Source of the DNA: Acetobacter cerevisiae | GTDB taxonomy: Bacteria; Pseudomonadota; Alphaproteobacteria; Acetobacterales; Acetobacteraceae | Reading direction: 5' to 3' | Assembly (NCBI RefSeq): GCF_001580535.1 | Contig: NZ_LHZA01000157.1 | Span: forward strand, 62,001 to 126,000 | DNA: 64,000 nucleotides | In this document: one piece after another, positions 1 through 9,627 of the stretch | Layout: each line of letters opens with the position of its first letter | Position numbering within the stretch: position 1 is the first letter of the stretch | Translations under genes and position numbers: made by a program | The notes under the pieces: generated by a model | Told to the model about the DNA's origin: nothing | Seen by the model: only the letters and a program-made list of their open reading frames with translations | Database searches by the model: none

Positions 1-654
1 GAAGCCTGGGTGGTGGTGCAGGTGATGGATCGCGGTGTGGGCATGACGGAAGAAATGCAGGCCCGCATTTTTGATCCGTTCTTTACCACCAAGGGGATCG
101 GGCAGGGCACAGGGCTGGGCCTGTCCATGATCTACGGCTTTATCAGCCATTGCGGAGGGGAAGTGCGGGTGGAAAGCGTGCCCGGTGGCGGCACGTCCAT
201 TGAGCTCTGGCTGCCTGCCATGGTGGAAGAGCGTGCACCGGTCACGCCGGTTCGGTCTGTTCGCAGCGGGCAGGTCACACCACAGGCCTTGCCGCCGGTT
301 CAGCACGGGGAAACCATTCTGGTGGTGGATGATGAGCCGGGTGTTCGGGCTGTTACGGCAGGCTTCCTGCGCCGGGCCGGGTATGACGTGCTGGAATCCG
401 CCAGTGGTGCCGAGGCGCTGAGTGTAATTGGCGATAAGCCGGGGATTGCACTGGTGGTGATGGACGTCATGATGCCGGGCATGAACGGGGATGAAGTGGC
501 TCGCCGCCTGCATGAGGTGCGGCCAGAACTGCCCGTCCTGTTTGTAACCGGCTATGCCGACCTCGCCTTGCTGCCGGAAGGCGTGACGGTTTTGCACAAA
601 CCCTACACGCGGGATGCCTTGCTGGGGGATGTCAGGGCCATGCTGGCCGCATAA
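1..654 (+). CDS. Hybrid sensor histidine kinase/response regulator, C-terminal part (5' truncated by window)
   Basis: The reading frame is open from base 1, so the start and sensor region lie outside the window. What remains is the end of a GHKL ATPase domain, with the G1-type motif DRGVGM, the F-box FDPFFTTK and the G2 motif GTGLGLSM. A linker of about 40 residues leads to a complete receiver domain, with the acidic pair in VVDDEPG, the phospho-acceptor Asp in VVMDVMMPG, the Thr in VTGYA and the Lys in LHKPY. By family knowledge it autophosphorylates on His and relays phosphate to its own receiver. The signal and output cannot be told from this fragment. The gene ends 62 bases before the hslV ATG. 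Confidence 0.9.
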   Translation, partial: EAWVVVQVMDRGVGMTEEMQARIFDPFFTTKGIGQGTGLGLSMIYGFISHCGGEVRVESVPGGGTSIELWLPAMVEERAPVTPVRSVRSGQVTPQALPPVQHGETILVVDDEPGVRAVTAGFLRRAGYDVLESASGAEALSVIGDKPGIALVVMDVMMPGMNGDEVARRLHEVRPELPVLFVTGYADLALLPEGVTVLHKPYTRDALLGDVRAMLAA

Positions 655-716
655 CGAGCGGTTTCCTGCCTGCTGGCCTCTTGTGCTGGCGGCAGGAAGG
701 CTTATCTCCTTATACC

Positions 717-1322
717 ATGCAAAGCTTTCAGACAGCCTCCTCCTCGCATGATCCCGTCGGATGGCACGGGACAACCATCCTCTGTGTCCGGCGTGGCCCG
801 ACTGTGGCTATGGCCGGGGACGGGCAGGTGACGCTCGGTCAGACCGTCATCAAGGGCAACGCCCGCAAGGTGCGGCGTATCGGGCCTTCTGGCTCCATTC
901 TGGCCGGGTTTGCCGGGGCAACGGCGGATGCCTTCACCCTGCTGGAGCGGCTGGAAGGCAAGCTGGAACGCTACCCCAACCAGCTTGAACGCGCCTGTGT
1001 GGAACTGGCCAAAGACTGGCGGACAGACCGCTACCTCCGGCGGCTGGAAGCTATGATGGCCGTGGCGGATGCGGAGCATTCCTTCACGCTGACAGGGAAC
1101 GGCGACGTGCTGGAACCGGAAGACGGCATTATCGCCATTGGCTCAGGCGGGAATTTTGCCCTCTCAGCAGCCCGTGCGCTGCTGACGGTCGAGGATCTGG
1201 ACGCTGAGGAAATTGTGCGTCGTTCCATGAAAATTGCCGGGGATATCTGCGTTTATACCAACCACTCTGTGCGGGTTGAAACGCTGACAGCTTCTCCTTC
1301 AACCGATAAGGCTTCTTCCTGA
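717..1322 (+). CDS. hslV: ATP-dependent protease HslVU, peptidase subunit HslV
   Basis: This is the threonine peptidase of the HslVU (ClpQY) complex, which degrades unfolded proteins in the cytoplasm. The propeptide ends WHG and is followed by the catalytic Thr of TTILCVRRG (residue 19 from this start). The GDGQVTLGQ and [14 protein letters not shown] stretches are typical of HslV. I chose the ATG at 717, giving 201 residues; an in-frame TTG at 681 would add an unlikely 12-residue extension, although the GGAAGG at 695-700 is rather far upstream of 717. Its stop codon overlaps the hslU start by one base (TGATG), which implies translational coupling. Confidence 0.95.
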   Translation: MQSFQTASSSHDPVGWHGTTILCVRRGPTVAMAGDGQVTLGQTVIKGNARKVRRIGPSGSILAGFAGATADAFTLLERLEGKLERYPNQLERACVELAKDWRTDRYLRRLEAMMAVADAEHSFTLTGNGDVLEPEDGIIAIGSGGNFALSAARALLTVEDLDAEEIVRRSMKIAGDICVYTNHSVRVETLTASPSTDKASS

Positions 1323-2635
1323 TGGATGCACCGACATTTTCTCCGAGGGAAATTGTCTCGGAGCTTGATCGCTTTATTATCGGGCAGGCTGACGCCAAGC
1401 GTGCCGTTGCCATCGCGTTGCGCAACCGCTGGCGGCGCGCGCAGTTGCCGGAAGCGCTGCGTGAAGAAGTGGTGCCCAAGAATATCCTGATGATTGGCCC
1501 GACCGGGTGCGGTAAAACCGAGATTGCCCGCAGGCTGGCCAAACTGGCGCAGGCCCCGTTCCTGAAAGTGGAAGCCACCAAGTTTACGGAAGTGGGCTAT
1601 GTGGGGCGCGATGTGGAAAGCATTGTGCGCGACCTCGTCGAGGCCTCCATCACCATGCTGCGGGAGGTCAAACGCAAAGACGTTGCTGCCCGCGCCGCGC
1701 AGGCCGCGGAAGATCGGCTGGTCGATGCGCTGGTCGGTGCGAGTGCGTCGGCTGAGACCAAAAACAAGTTCCGCAGTATGCTGCGGGATGGCCAGCTGGA
1801 AGATAAAGAGGTTGAGGTGGCTGTTGTGGAAGCCGCCCCCGCGGGTGGCGGTGACATGCCGGGGATGATGCCCGGTCAGGTCATCAACTTCAGCGAGATG
1901 ATGAAGAATTTCATAAACAAGGCCCCTCAGCAGCGCCGCCTGAAAGTGGCTGCTGCGCGGGAGTATCTTGAGCGTGAAGAAGCTGACAAGATGCTGGATA
2001 ATGAAGCCCTGACGCGGGAAGCCGTGGCGCATGCGCAGGAGAACGGCATTGTTTTTCTGGATGAGATCGACAAGGTCTGCGGGCGCGCGGCTGATGGCGG
2101 CGGGCGCAGTGGCGATGTCTCGCGTGAAGGTGTGCAGCGTGACCTGCTGCCGCTGATTGAAGGCACAACCGTTTCTACCAAATATGGTGCGGTGAAAACG
2201 GACCATATTCTGTTTATCGCGTCTGGTGCCTTTCATCTGGCCAAACCGTCTGATCTGCTGCCGGAATTGCAGGGGCGTCTGCCGATCCGTGTTGAGCTTC
2301 AGCCGCTCTCCCGTGAGGATCTGCGTCGTATTTTGACGGACCCTGAGCATTCTTTGCTCAAGCAGTATATCGCGCTGCTCAGCACGGAAGATGTGACGCT
2401 GACTTTCTCGGATGGTGCAGTAGAAGCGCTGGCCGAGCTGGCCGCCGACATCAACGAGCGCGTGGAAAATATTGGTGCCCGGCGTCTTGCCACGGTGCTG
2501 GAAAAGCTGCTGGAGGAAATCTCCTTCACAGCGTCTGACCGGAAAGGCGAAGTCATTCACGTCGAAGCCTCTCTGGTTCAGGAAAAAGTTGCTCCTCTGG
2601 CCCGCAAGGGCGATCTCAGCCGGTTTATTCTGTAA
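1322..2635 (+). CDS. hslU: ATP-dependent protease HslVU, ATPase subunit HslU
   Basis: This AAA+ unfoldase feeds substrates into the HslV chamber. The 437-residue protein has Walker A GPTGCGKT at 59-66, the pore loop GYVG at 92-95, an inserted I-domain at roughly 110-230, Walker B VFLDEID at 244-250, and the C-terminal tail ending DLSRFIL that docks into HslV. Length is normal for the family. It overlaps hslV by one base upstream and sufE by one base downstream (TAATG), so the three genes are one coupled operon. Protease genes of this kind are often heat-induced; I see no clear heat-shock promoter here. Confidence 0.97.
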   Translation: MDAPTFSPREIVSELDRFIIGQADAKRAVAIALRNRWRRAQLPEALREEVVPKNILMIGPTGCGKTEIARRLAKLAQAPFLKVEATKFTEVGYVGRDVESIVRDLVEASITMLREVKRKDVAARAAQAAEDRLVDALVGASASAETKNKFRSMLRDGQLEDKEVEVAVVEAAPAGGGDMPGMMPGQVINFSEMMKNFINKAPQQRRLKVAAAREYLEREEADKMLDNEALTREAVAHAQENGIVFLDEIDKVCGRAADGGGRSGDVSREGVQRDLLPLIEGTTVSTKYGAVKTDHILFIASGAFHLAKPSDLLPELQGRLPIRVELQPLSREDLRRILTDPEHSLLKQYIALLSTEDVTLTFSDGAVEALAELAADINERVENIGARRLATVLEKLLEEISFTASDRKGEVIHVEASLVQEKVAPLARKGDLSRFIL

Positions 2636-3078
2636 TGAACGCACCCTTTTTACTGCCCGAAGAAGACACCGCCGCTGAGGCGATTGACGCGATCCGCGAT
2701 GAACTCGAAGTCTTTGATGACTGGATGGAACGCTACCAGTACATCATTGAGATGGGCCGCAAGCTGCCGCCATTCCCGCCGGAATGGTGCAATGACGAGC
2801 ACCGGGTTCCGGGCTGCCAGAGCCAGGTGTGGCTGGAAGCACGGGAGGAGGGCGGCAAGCTCTACTTCGCCGGGTTGTCCGACGCCGCCATTGTCTGCGG
2901 TCTGGTAGCGCTGCTTCTGCGGGTTTATTCTGGGCGCACCTGTGAGGAAATCATGGCGACAGATCCGCACTTCCTGCGCGATCTCGGGCTGGTGCAGGCG
3001 CTTTCCACCAACCGTGGTAACGGGGTGGAAGCCATGGCGCGGGCGATCCGCTCCGCTGCGGCATCTTTGAAAGTCTAA
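2635..3078 (+). CDS. sufE: SufE-family cysteine desulfuration protein
   Basis: SufE accepts persulfide sulfur from the cysteine desulfurase SufS for Fe-S cluster assembly. The 147-residue protein has the family core: DDWMERYQYIIEMGRKLPP, then the conserved Cys61 in VPGCQSQVW, and the C-terminal helices around FLRDLGL. The start codon sits inside the hslU stop (TAATG), so translation is probably coupled to hslU. No other suf gene is in the window, so its SufS partner must be encoded elsewhere. A U-rich terminator follows at 3132-3171. Confidence 0.92.
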   Translation: MNAPFLLPEEDTAAEAIDAIRDELEVFDDWMERYQYIIEMGRKLPPFPPEWCNDEHRVPGCQSQVWLEAREEGGKLYFAGLSDAAIVCGLVALLLRVYSGRTCEEIMATDPHFLRDLGLVQALSTNRGNGVEAMARAIRSAAASLKV

Positions 3079-3131
3079 GACAGCATTTCCAGTTTTTGGA
3101 TTTTTTCTGGTTGATTGTGCCAGATAAATAG

Positions 3132-3171
3132 AAAGCCCTTCAGTCCTTAAACGGTCTGGAGGGCTTTTTTT
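3132..3171 (+). terminator. Rho-independent terminator of the hslVU-sufE operon
   Basis: A 12-base-pair stem (AAAGCCCTTCAG at 3132-3143 against CTGGAGGGCTTT at 3156-3167, one G-T wobble) with a 12-base loop runs into a T tract ending at 3171. Confidence 0.85.
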
Positions 3172-3221
3172 ATGGGCGCATCGTTGTCTTTCACAGGAGT
3201 CTTTTAAAGCGTTGCGCATAA

Positions 3222-3256
3222 AAAAACCGGCGGCTGAAAACAGCGCGCCGGTTTTT
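3222..3256 (-). terminator. Terminator of the aldehyde dehydrogenase operon
   Basis: A perfect 11-base-pair inverted repeat, AAAAACCGGCG (3222-3232) and CGCCGGTTTTT (3246-3256), lies 35 bases past the stop of the minus-strand operon. A runs and T runs on both sides make it potentially bidirectional. Confidence 0.8.
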
Positions 3257-3291
3257 CGTAACCGTTTTATCCGTTCAGGAAAAAGCCTGCG

Positions 3292-5616
3292 TTAGGCTGA
3301 CTTTTTCTCAGAAAGGCCTTTCAGAACATCCGCCGGGCGGATGGGCTGGTGGCGCAGGCGGACACCCACGGCATTAAACACGCCGTTGGCAATGGCTGCA
3401 CCAATGGTGGTCACACCCGGTTCACCAAGGCCCATGGGCTTTTCGGTGCTGTCCACAAACTCGATATCCATTTCCGGGATGTCGGTAATGCGGAGCGGGG
3501 TGTAGGTGTTCAGGTTGCGGTCCCGCACGTTGCCGTTTTCGATTTCGGTGTTCTCAAACAGCGCCATGCTCAGGCCCCACAGAGCACCACCTTCCGTCTG
3601 GGCCATAGCGCCATCGGGATCAACAATCGTGCCGGCATCCAGAACCAGCCAGATTTTCTGGCAGGTTACAGCGCCGGTTTTGCGGTCCACATGCACCTGC
3701 ACAGCGCCTGCGGTCCAGGTCGGCATGGCGCGTTCCTGACCGAAGGTGGTGGCAATGCCAATGGCCGTGTCTTTAGGCAGCTGAACTTTGCCATAACCGC
3801 ATTTTTCAACCAGACGCTTGAGCACGTTGGCCTGACGGGTGGCACCACCGACAGAGTCCGGTGCCTTACCTGCATTGCGGCCTTTGGCCGTCAGCAGGGA
3901 GAGGCGGAACTCAACCGGGTCATGCCCGAGTTCGTGGGCCAGTTCATCCAGAAACGCTTCATGCGCCCATGGCGTCCAGCCGGAACTCACGGAACGCAGC
4001 CAGCCCGGACGGAAGGTGGCGTCTGCCAGATCGTTATCCAGCGCACGCACGCGCATCGGCCCAACGTCATACCAGTGGTCAGCGCCAGCAATGGCGAACT
4101 GATCGTACGGTTTGCCGTCTGCACCTTTTTCCATGAAGGCCGCAGCCATCACGCCAGTCGGCCAGCCTGCGGAAGCATGGTGCTGCCAGCCTTTGAGGGC
4201 TTTCTGGTCATCCATAGCCACGCGCACCGTCTGGATGGACGGGGAGCGGAAGGAGTCAAACTGCATATCGTCAGAGCGGGTCAGGATCAGCTTGACCGGC
4301 TTGCCGCCGAGTTCCTTGGAGATCAGCGCGGCAGGAACAGCATAATCGCCGTTCAGGCGGCGGCCAAAGCCACCACCCAGCAGGTAGCTGCGCATAACAA
4401 CGTCGGACTCTTTAACCTGCAGCGCCTTGGCGATAACCGGCAGGAACAGAGACTGCCACTGATTACCACAATGGATTTCCCATTTGCCGTCCTGCAGGCG
4501 GGCCAGAGCATTCATGGGCTCAAGCTGATAATGCAGCACGGACGCACAGGTGTAGGTGCGTTCAAACACGTGTTTGGCAGAGGCGAAGGCTTCATCCACG
4601 CCGTCATCATTGAACACGCAGGAGCCGCCGGTTTTCTCGGCAATCTGCTTGCGGCCGTGTTCGATAATGTCTTTTTCCGAGACATTGGCCGTCTTGCCCG
4701 GCGTCCAGGTGACCTTCAGCGCATCGGTTGCGCGGATGGCGGCCGGATAGCTGGAGGCCAGAACGGCAACCCAACCGGGCACCGTGTCGGACGGGTCGTT
4801 CAGAACGATGTAGCGGATATAGCCTTTGATCTTTTTGGCTTCGCTATCATCAACCGAGACAACCCTGGAGCCGTAGCGCGTGGGCGGCAGTTTGGGCCGC
4901 GCATACACCATGCCTTCCAGCTTGGCGTCGATGCCGTAAATGGCGGTGCCGTCGGTTTTGGACGGAATGTCCAGCGCCTTGACTTCTTTCCCAATCAGGC
5001 GGCGTTCAGCTGCGGGCTTGAGCGGCAGCTTGGCCATCTCATCCGGGCTGAAGGAGCGCGTGGGGCGGGCATGGCTGACAATGTCCCCAAAGGAGACAGA
5101 GCGGTTGCCGGCAATCACGCGGCCATTGCGCGCAACGCAGTTAGCGGGGGAGGTGCCGAGCAGTTTGGCGCCTTCTTCCACCAGCACGGTGCGGGCTGCG
5201 GCACCGGCCTGACGGAAGACATCCCATGTCATCCACACAGACCATGACCCACCGGTGACCATCAGGCCCCATTTGGGGTCTGTATCCACATAGGTAATGC
5301 GGACCTTGTCCCAGTCGGCTTCCATTTCGTCCGCAATGATACGGGCGAGGGCGGTGCCGATATGCTGGCCCATTTCTGCGCGGATGATGTTGACGTTCAC
5401 CACGCCATCCGTGCCGACAGAGCACCAGACAGTCGGTTCAAACGCGCCGTTGCCGGGCAGGCTGGCATTCTGCGGGTAGGTCTGCGCGGCAGAAGCCTCC
5501 CGCGCGAACCCGAACATGAACGCCGAGCCAAGGCCTGTCAGCAGCACACCACGGCGGGTCGGGCCACGCCCGGCCGCACGGTCCTGCCGGGCTGCAATGC
5601 GTTCCAGTTTACCCAT
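3292..5616 (-). CDS. Membrane-bound aldehyde dehydrogenase, molybdopterin large subunit
   Basis: This xanthine-oxidase-superfamily catalytic subunit would oxidise aldehydes (acetaldehyde to acetate) in the periplasm. It starts at the ATG at 5616 (774 residues), preceded by GGAG; an upstream extension to 5676 has no signal. The N-terminus carries a twin-arginine signal (RR at 21-22 before GVLLTGLGSAF, Ala-rich end near residue 43). Further on are the MoCo-domain motifs GGGFGRR and, near the C-terminus, GLGEPG, with the likely catalytic Glu at about residue 732. The start overlaps the stop of the 2Fe-2S subunit by 8 bases. The three-gene order cytochrome, 2Fe-2S, large subunit matches the aldehyde dehydrogenases of Gluconobacter and Acetobacter. 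The substrate is inferred from family; isoquinoline 1-oxidoreductase-type enzymes share this architecture. Confidence 0.88.
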   Translation of the reverse strand: MGKLERIAARQDRAAGRGPTRRGVLLTGLGSAFMFGFAREASAAQTYPQNASLPGNGAFEPTVWCSVGTDGVVNVNIIRAEMGQHIGTALARIIADEMEADWDKVRITYVDTDPKWGLMVTGGSWSVWMTWDVFRQAGAAARTVLVEEGAKLLGTSPANCVARNGRVIAGNRSVSFGDIVSHARPTRSFSPDEMAKLPLKPAAERRLIGKEVKALDIPSKTDGTAIYGIDAKLEGMVYARPKLPPTRYGSRVVSVDDSEAKKIKGYIRYIVLNDPSDTVPGWVAVLASSYPAAIRATDALKVTWTPGKTANVSEKDIIEHGRKQIAEKTGGSCVFNDDGVDEAFASAKHVFERTYTCASVLHYQLEPMNALARLQDGKWEIHCGNQWQSLFLPVIAKALQVKESDVVMRSYLLGGGFGRRLNGDYAVPAALISKELGGKPVKLILTRSDDMQFDSFRSPSIQTVRVAMDDQKALKGWQHHASAGWPTGVMAAAFMEKGADGKPYDQFAIAGADHWYDVGPMRVRALDNDLADATFRPGWLRSVSSGWTPWAHEAFLDELAHELGHDPVEFRLSLLTAKGRNAGKAPDSVGGATRQANVLKRLVEKCGYGKVQLPKDTAIGIATTFGQERAMPTWTAGAVQVHVDRKTGAVTCQKIWLVLDAGTIVDPDGAMAQTEGGALWGLSMALFENTEIENGNVRDRNLNTYTPLRITDIPEMDIEFVDSTEKPMGLGEPGVTTIGAAIANGVFNAVGVRLRHQPIRPADVLKGLSEKKSA

Positions 5617-6082
5617 TAGATTTCTCCTCACGCATGGCGGCCGCGGCTTTCTTGATAGCCTTGCGGATGCGGACATAGGTCATGCAGCGGCACAGGCTGC
5701 CGCCCATCACGCCGTCAATTTCCTCATCCGTCGGGTCCGGGTAGTCCTTCAGCAGGCTGACAGCCTGCATGATCTGACCGGACTGACAGTAACCGCACTG
5801 CGGAACCTGAATGTCCCGCCATGCCTGCTGCACAGGGTGTTCACCCTCAGGGTGCAGCCCTTCAATTGTGGTGATCTCAGCGCCTTCTACAGAGCTGATC
5901 GGCGTGATGCAGGAGCGGGTGGCGCGGCCACCCACATGCACGGTGCAGGCACCGCACTGGCCAACACCACAGCCAAATTTTGTGCCTGTCTGGTCCAGCT
6001 CGTCACGCAGGGCCCAGAGCAGGGGGGTATCTTCTGGCACATCGACGGAAACGTCACGGCCATTGAGTTTGAACTTAATCAT
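5609..6082 (-). CDS. Membrane-bound aldehyde dehydrogenase, 2Fe-2S small subunit
   Basis: This electron-transfer subunit carries two [2Fe-2S] clusters. The 157-residue protein has a plant-ferredoxin-type cluster site with Cys38, Cys43, Cys46 and Cys58, and a second four-Cys site with Cys96, Cys99, Cys131 and Cys133 in the CGYC and CRC motifs. It has no signal peptide. By analogy with related enzymes it is probably exported folded, hitchhiking on the Tat signal of the large subunit. It lies 20 bases after the cytochrome gene and overlaps the large-subunit gene by 8 bases. Confidence 0.92.
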   Translation of the reverse strand: MIKFKLNGRDVSVDVPEDTPLLWALRDELDQTGTKFGCGVGQCGACTVHVGGRATRSCITPISSVEGAEITTIEGLHPEGEHPVQQAWRDIQVPQCGYCQSGQIMQAVSLLKDYPDPTDEEIDGVMGGSLCRCMTYVRIRKAIKKAAAAMREEKSNG

Positions 6083-6102
6083 GAGTGGCTCCGTGTGCCG
6101 CC

Positions 6103-7455
6103 TTAGTGAGAAGAGTTAACGGGAGGGGTTTTAACGGTCTTGCGAATTTCCGCGGCTTTCTTCTCAAGGTCTGTCCAGGGCGGCAGCGTGGTGCGTGTGC
6201 GGCGCAGATAGGCAGCAATGCGGGCCATGTCTGCATCGGACAGAGCGTTATAGAAGCTGGGCATGGCGACGCCGGACTGGCCTTCTTCAGCCGTCAGGCC
6301 GTGCAGCATGACCTGATAGAGGTTGGTCGGTTCATCCAGCCACAGCGCGTTGTTCAGAGCCAGATCCGGGCGGCCGAGGACGGGCATGGGGGCTGCATTG
6401 TAATGGCAGGCTCCACAGGCGCCCTGATACAGGCGTGCATCCGGGTCCAGCGTGTTCGGGCCGATCAGATCCTTCTTGGACTGTTCCATGGCGCGGGCAA
6501 GAGCGGCTTTGTCATGACCCTGACGTTCCGCAGCGTGGTCCACGTCCGCATAGTAATGCGCAATGGCATGCACATCATATTCCGGCACCTGAGAGAGGAA
6601 GCGGTGCGGAACGGGGGACATCGGGCCGCCAGCCGGGCCGTGCAGCGGGGCTACGCCAAAGCGCAGATACTGGTACAGCTCGTCTTCCGTCCACGTGGTC
6701 GGGGTCGGGTTCTTGTCGTTCAGCGGCGGTGCAATCCACGCATCCACAACAGCGCCGTCATACATGGAGCCCTTCTTTTCAGCGCCCATCAGGTTACGCG
6801 GCGTATGGCATGCGCCACAGTGAGCGTTGCCTTCGGCCAGATACGCGCCACGGTTCCACAGCGCATCATGGCTGGGATCGGGCTTGTAGACGCCGGGGGT
6901 GAAGAACAGCAGCTTCCATGCAGCCTGACCAATGCGGAGGCTGAGGGGGAAGGGGAGTTCATTCGGGCGGCGGGACATATGCACGGCAGGCCGTGTCATC
7001 AGATAGGCATAAAGATCAGAAATGTCCTGATCCGTCATTTTGGTGAAGTGATCGTACGGGAAAGCCGGGATCAGATGCATGCCCTTGCGGGACACGCCAT
7101 AGTGCAGGGAGCGGCGCAGGGCCTCTTCCGACCATGCGCCAATGCCCATTTCCACATCGGGGGTAATGTTGGAGGAATAGATGGCCCCGAACGGGGTTTC
7201 CATCTTGTAGTCACCGGCAAGCTCAGGGCCGCCGCCGTTATCTGTGCGGGTATGGCACTCCGCGCAATAGCCTTCAGCCGCAACAATGCGCCCGCGCTCA
7301 ATCTGCTCGGCAGAGAAGCTGCTGGCCGCAGGCCGCTCTATCGGGGCAATTGGCGGATACCATGCATAATACAGAAACCCGAGCCCACCCAGGACACCAG
7401 CCCCGACAGCTCCTGCTAAGAGACGTTTGATCACTCTACCCCCAATCCTGTGCAT
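6103..7455 (-). CDS. Membrane-bound aldehyde dehydrogenase, three-haem cytochrome c subunit
   Basis: This membrane-anchored cytochrome passes electrons from the dehydrogenase to ubiquinone. It is 450 residues long, with an N-terminal hydrophobic anchor (about residues 11-31) and three c-type haem sites: CAECH at 64-68, CGACH at 213-217 and CGACH at 347-351. Spacing and length match the cytochrome subunits of acetic acid bacterial alcohol and aldehyde dehydrogenases. The start is uncertain: the ATG at 7455 has no clear ribosome site, while an in-frame GTG at 7434, preceded by GGGGGTAGA, would give MIKRLLAGAV, a more usual beginning. It is the first gene of the operon. Confidence 0.9.
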   Translation of the reverse strand: MHRIGGRVIKRLLAGAVGAGVLGGLGFLYYAWYPPIAPIERPAASSFSAEQIERGRIVAAEGYCAECHTRTDNGGGPELAGDYKMETPFGAIYSSNITPDVEMGIGAWSEEALRRSLHYGVSRKGMHLIPAFPYDHFTKMTDQDISDLYAYLMTRPAVHMSRRPNELPFPLSLRIGQAAWKLLFFTPGVYKPDPSHDALWNRGAYLAEGNAHCGACHTPRNLMGAEKKGSMYDGAVVDAWIAPPLNDKNPTPTTWTEDELYQYLRFGVAPLHGPAGGPMSPVPHRFLSQVPEYDVHAIAHYYADVDHAAERQGHDKAALARAMEQSKKDLIGPNTLDPDARLYQGACGACHYNAAPMPVLGRPDLALNNALWLDEPTNLYQVMLHGLTAEEGQSGVAMPSFYNALSDADMARIAAYLRRTRTTLPPWTDLEKKAAEIRKTVKTPPVNSSH

Positions 7456-7794
7456 ACGACAGCCAGCCGAAGCTGAAAGACTGAAAACATCCAGTCCCTC
7501 CTCTTCGGGAGGTCCGGGAACCTGCCGTCTGAAGGTCTGTTATTTAATAGTGGACAAAACTTATCTGGATTTGGCTTGCAAATAAACGCATAGGTTTCTG
7601 CGTGAAGCAGTGAAATCTGAATAAGATTTATTTGAAACACGAGAATGTTATGGAAATCAGCCAGTTTCTCTCTTGACTATATTTTCATGTATATGGACAG
7701 AGGCTCTTTTGCATGCAAGGCATGCGTCTGTCGCGTAATAAAAAGCCTGATTTCGTGGGTGTTCTTGCAGGTTTGCGCTGTGTCTTAAGTTACC
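7456..7794. other. Gene-free stretch upstream of the aldehyde dehydrogenase operon
   Basis: About 340 bases, AT-richer than the flanks, must hold the promoter and leader of the minus-strand aldehyde dehydrogenase operon. I see no convincing open frame, RNA gene or strong promoter match. The distal end runs into the terminator of the mannitol dehydrogenase-family gene. Confidence 0.5.
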
Positions 7795-7830
7795 AAAAGG
7801 GTTCCGCTCCCAAAAAAGCGAGCAGAACCC
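7795..7830 (-). terminator. Terminator of the mannitol dehydrogenase-family gene
   Basis: Arms GGGTTCCGCTC (7799-7809) and GAGCAGAACCC (7820-7830) pair with one mismatch. On the minus strand the hairpin is followed by four T residues. It lies 16 bases beyond the stop at 7847. Confidence 0.7.
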
Positions 7831-7846
7831 AGATGTTATAACAGAT

Positions 7847-9319
7847 TTACAGGCCGAGTTGTTTAAGTGTCTGGCGTGCACCCTGTGTGCGGATGCTGCT
7901 ACGCAGTTTGGTGACATCCTCAACAAACGCCGGATACTGATCCAGACCCCAGCCGGAGAAGACCGGCATGGTCAGGCCAGCAGCCAGATCGTCTTTCAGC
8001 GCCAGTTCTCTGGCTGCATCAGGCAGGCCGGGTTCAGAAATTTTGTAGGTTTTGTGGCTTTCTGTCTCGCCGCGTAGATATTCCAGGAAGCAGGCGACAC
8101 CAAAGGCAACGCGCCGATGGTCCTTGCCGCCTTTCAGAACGCCCTTGACGGTGTCGGTCCAGAAAACCGGCAGCTTGGAGGCGCTGTCTGAGGCGATGCG
8201 CAGAAGCTGGTCACCCACAGCGGGATTGCGGAAACGGTGCAGAACCTGACGCGCATACTCGCTCAGGGACACACCTTTCGGCGGGGTGATGAGCGGACTG
8301 GCATCATTGGCCAGAAACTGCTCAAGCAGAGTGACAAGCCCGTCGTCAGCCATGGCGTGCGGCACGGTGTCGTAATTCATCAGCACGCCGGGCAGGGCGA
8401 GCATGGAGTGGGAGGCGTTGAGCATGCGCAGTTTGACCTGCTCATACGGGCCGACGTCATCCGTAAATTCCACGCCAACCGCTTCCAGTTCCGGGCGGCC
8501 TGCGCAGAATTTGTCCTCAATGACCCACTGGGTGAAGTCTTCCGCAAACAGCGGCATCTGGTCCGCGATGCCGCTCATGTCGTCCAGCCGGGTAATGTCG
8601 GCTTCGGAAACGGACGGGGTGATGCGGTCCACCATGGTGGAGGGGAAGGTCACGTTTTCTTTGATCCACGCGCCCAGAGCCGGGTCCCGCGCTTCTGCAA
8701 AGGAGCAGAAGGCCGTGCGGGCGACGGTGCCGTTGTCGCGCAGATTGTCGCACGTCATGACGGTGAAGGGGCCGACGCCACTATCACGCCGCAGGCGCAG
8801 GGCTTCCGTCACCAGCCCGAAAGCGGTTTCCGGCACGTCGCGCTTGAGGTCTGCTGCGATGGCGGGATCATCCAGCATGAATTTGCCACTGGCATCCACA
8901 TAATAGCCGCCTTCTGTAATGGTCAGGCTGACAATTTTAATGGCAGGGTCGGCCAGCCGTTTGATGGCGGCGGCGCGATCCTTCGCGGCCTGCACATATT
9001 CGGTAATGGCGCCCAGAACGCGGATGGTGTGCGTGTTGTCCGGGGCAAATTCCGTCAGTGTATACAGGCCGTCCTGTTCCGCCATGATTGCGGCGCGGCG
9101 TGTTTCCCGCGCATTGTCACGCAGCCCGACGCCCACAATGGCCCAGTCCTGCTGGCCGGGGCGCGCCAATACCCGATCAACATACATCGCCTGATGCGCC
9201 CGGTGGAAGTTGCCGACGGCCAGATGGGCAATGCCCGGTGTGGTCTTCTGGCGGTCATAGGCGGGGGTGAGAACCTGCGGCGGAAGCTGTTTGAGGGTGG
9301 TATTGGAAAGGGCAATCAT
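7847..9319 (-). CDS. Mannitol 2-dehydrogenase/fructuronate reductase family oxidoreductase
   Basis: This long-chain polyol dehydrogenase probably interconverts mannitol and fructose (or a related polyol/ketose pair) with NAD(P). The 490-residue protein has the N-terminal nucleotide-binding half, with HLAVGNFHRAHQ and AIVGVGLRDN, the family signature around TFPSTMVDRITP, and the C-terminal half with VKLRMLNASHSMLA, which includes the catalytic Lys and the Asn/His of the family. It stands alone on the minus strand with its own terminator. Fructuronate or tagaturonate reductases belong to the same fold, but the lack of neighbouring uronate genes and the organism type favour mannitol dehydrogenase. 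Confidence 0.85.
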   Translation of the reverse strand: MIALSNTTLKQLPPQVLTPAYDRQKTTPGIAHLAVGNFHRAHQAMYVDRVLARPGQQDWAIVGVGLRDNARETRRAAIMAEQDGLYTLTEFAPDNTHTIRVLGAITEYVQAAKDRAAAIKRLADPAIKIVSLTITEGGYYVDASGKFMLDDPAIAADLKRDVPETAFGLVTEALRLRRDSGVGPFTVMTCDNLRDNGTVARTAFCSFAEARDPALGAWIKENVTFPSTMVDRITPSVSEADITRLDDMSGIADQMPLFAEDFTQWVIEDKFCAGRPELEAVGVEFTDDVGPYEQVKLRMLNASHSMLALPGVLMNYDTVPHAMADDGLVTLLEQFLANDASPLITPPKGVSLSEYARQVLHRFRNPAVGDQLLRIASDSASKLPVFWTDTVKGVLKGGKDHRRVAFGVACFLEYLRGETESHKTYKISEPGLPDAARELALKDDLAAGLTMPVFSGWGLDQYPAFVEDVTKLRSSIRTQGARQTLKQLGL

Positions 9320-9627
9320 GAAATCGGCGTACCTCGTTCTGTTTTCAGACAGATCTGGCGCAGGCTAAAAATCTTTCAATCACAGCGCACTGGATGGCTG
9401 TGCTGCACAGGGTGCGGTGCCCGGTTTGCGGGCGGGAAAGGCCAGACCATGGGAGACTATACCATGGTTGCGCAGAAAAATCCCGGTGAGATGCCGCTTG
9501 AAACTCTCCGCACTTTCCGTTATGTCAGCGCCTTCGTTACACGCGTCCGGGCTTGTGGGGCATGCCCGGCCGTGTTTTGCCGCTCTGGCAACAGAGAGGC
9601 GCGGTTCGAGCTTTCAGGAGTAAAGAA
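9320..9627. other. Divergent intergenic region between the polyol dehydrogenase gene and rpmI
   Basis: About 300 bases must carry both the minus-strand dehydrogenase promoter and the leader of rpmI-rplT. infC, the usual neighbour upstream of rpmI, is absent. I see no clear L20-binding pseudoknot or other structured leader by eye; the open frames here look accidental. Confidence 0.45.

Noticed and set aside
1253-2644. 463-codon frame on the minus strand opposite hslU
   Set aside because: It is a codon-bias shadow of hslU, rich in His, Gln and Arg with no recognisable domain.
3144-3260. Cluster of inverted repeats that might look like a repeat element
   Set aside because: They are two separate terminators for the converging operons, each with its own T run.
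3349-5247. Long open frame of 632 codons on the plus strand
   Set aside because: It lies wholly antisense to the aldehyde dehydrogenase large-subunit gene. The high-GC codon bias of that gene keeps the opposite strand open; the translated product has no domain signature or ribosome site.
9320-9627. Possible infC or leader peptide upstream of rpmI
   Set aside because: No frame here resembles IF3, and the in-frame extension of rpmI has no conserved residues.
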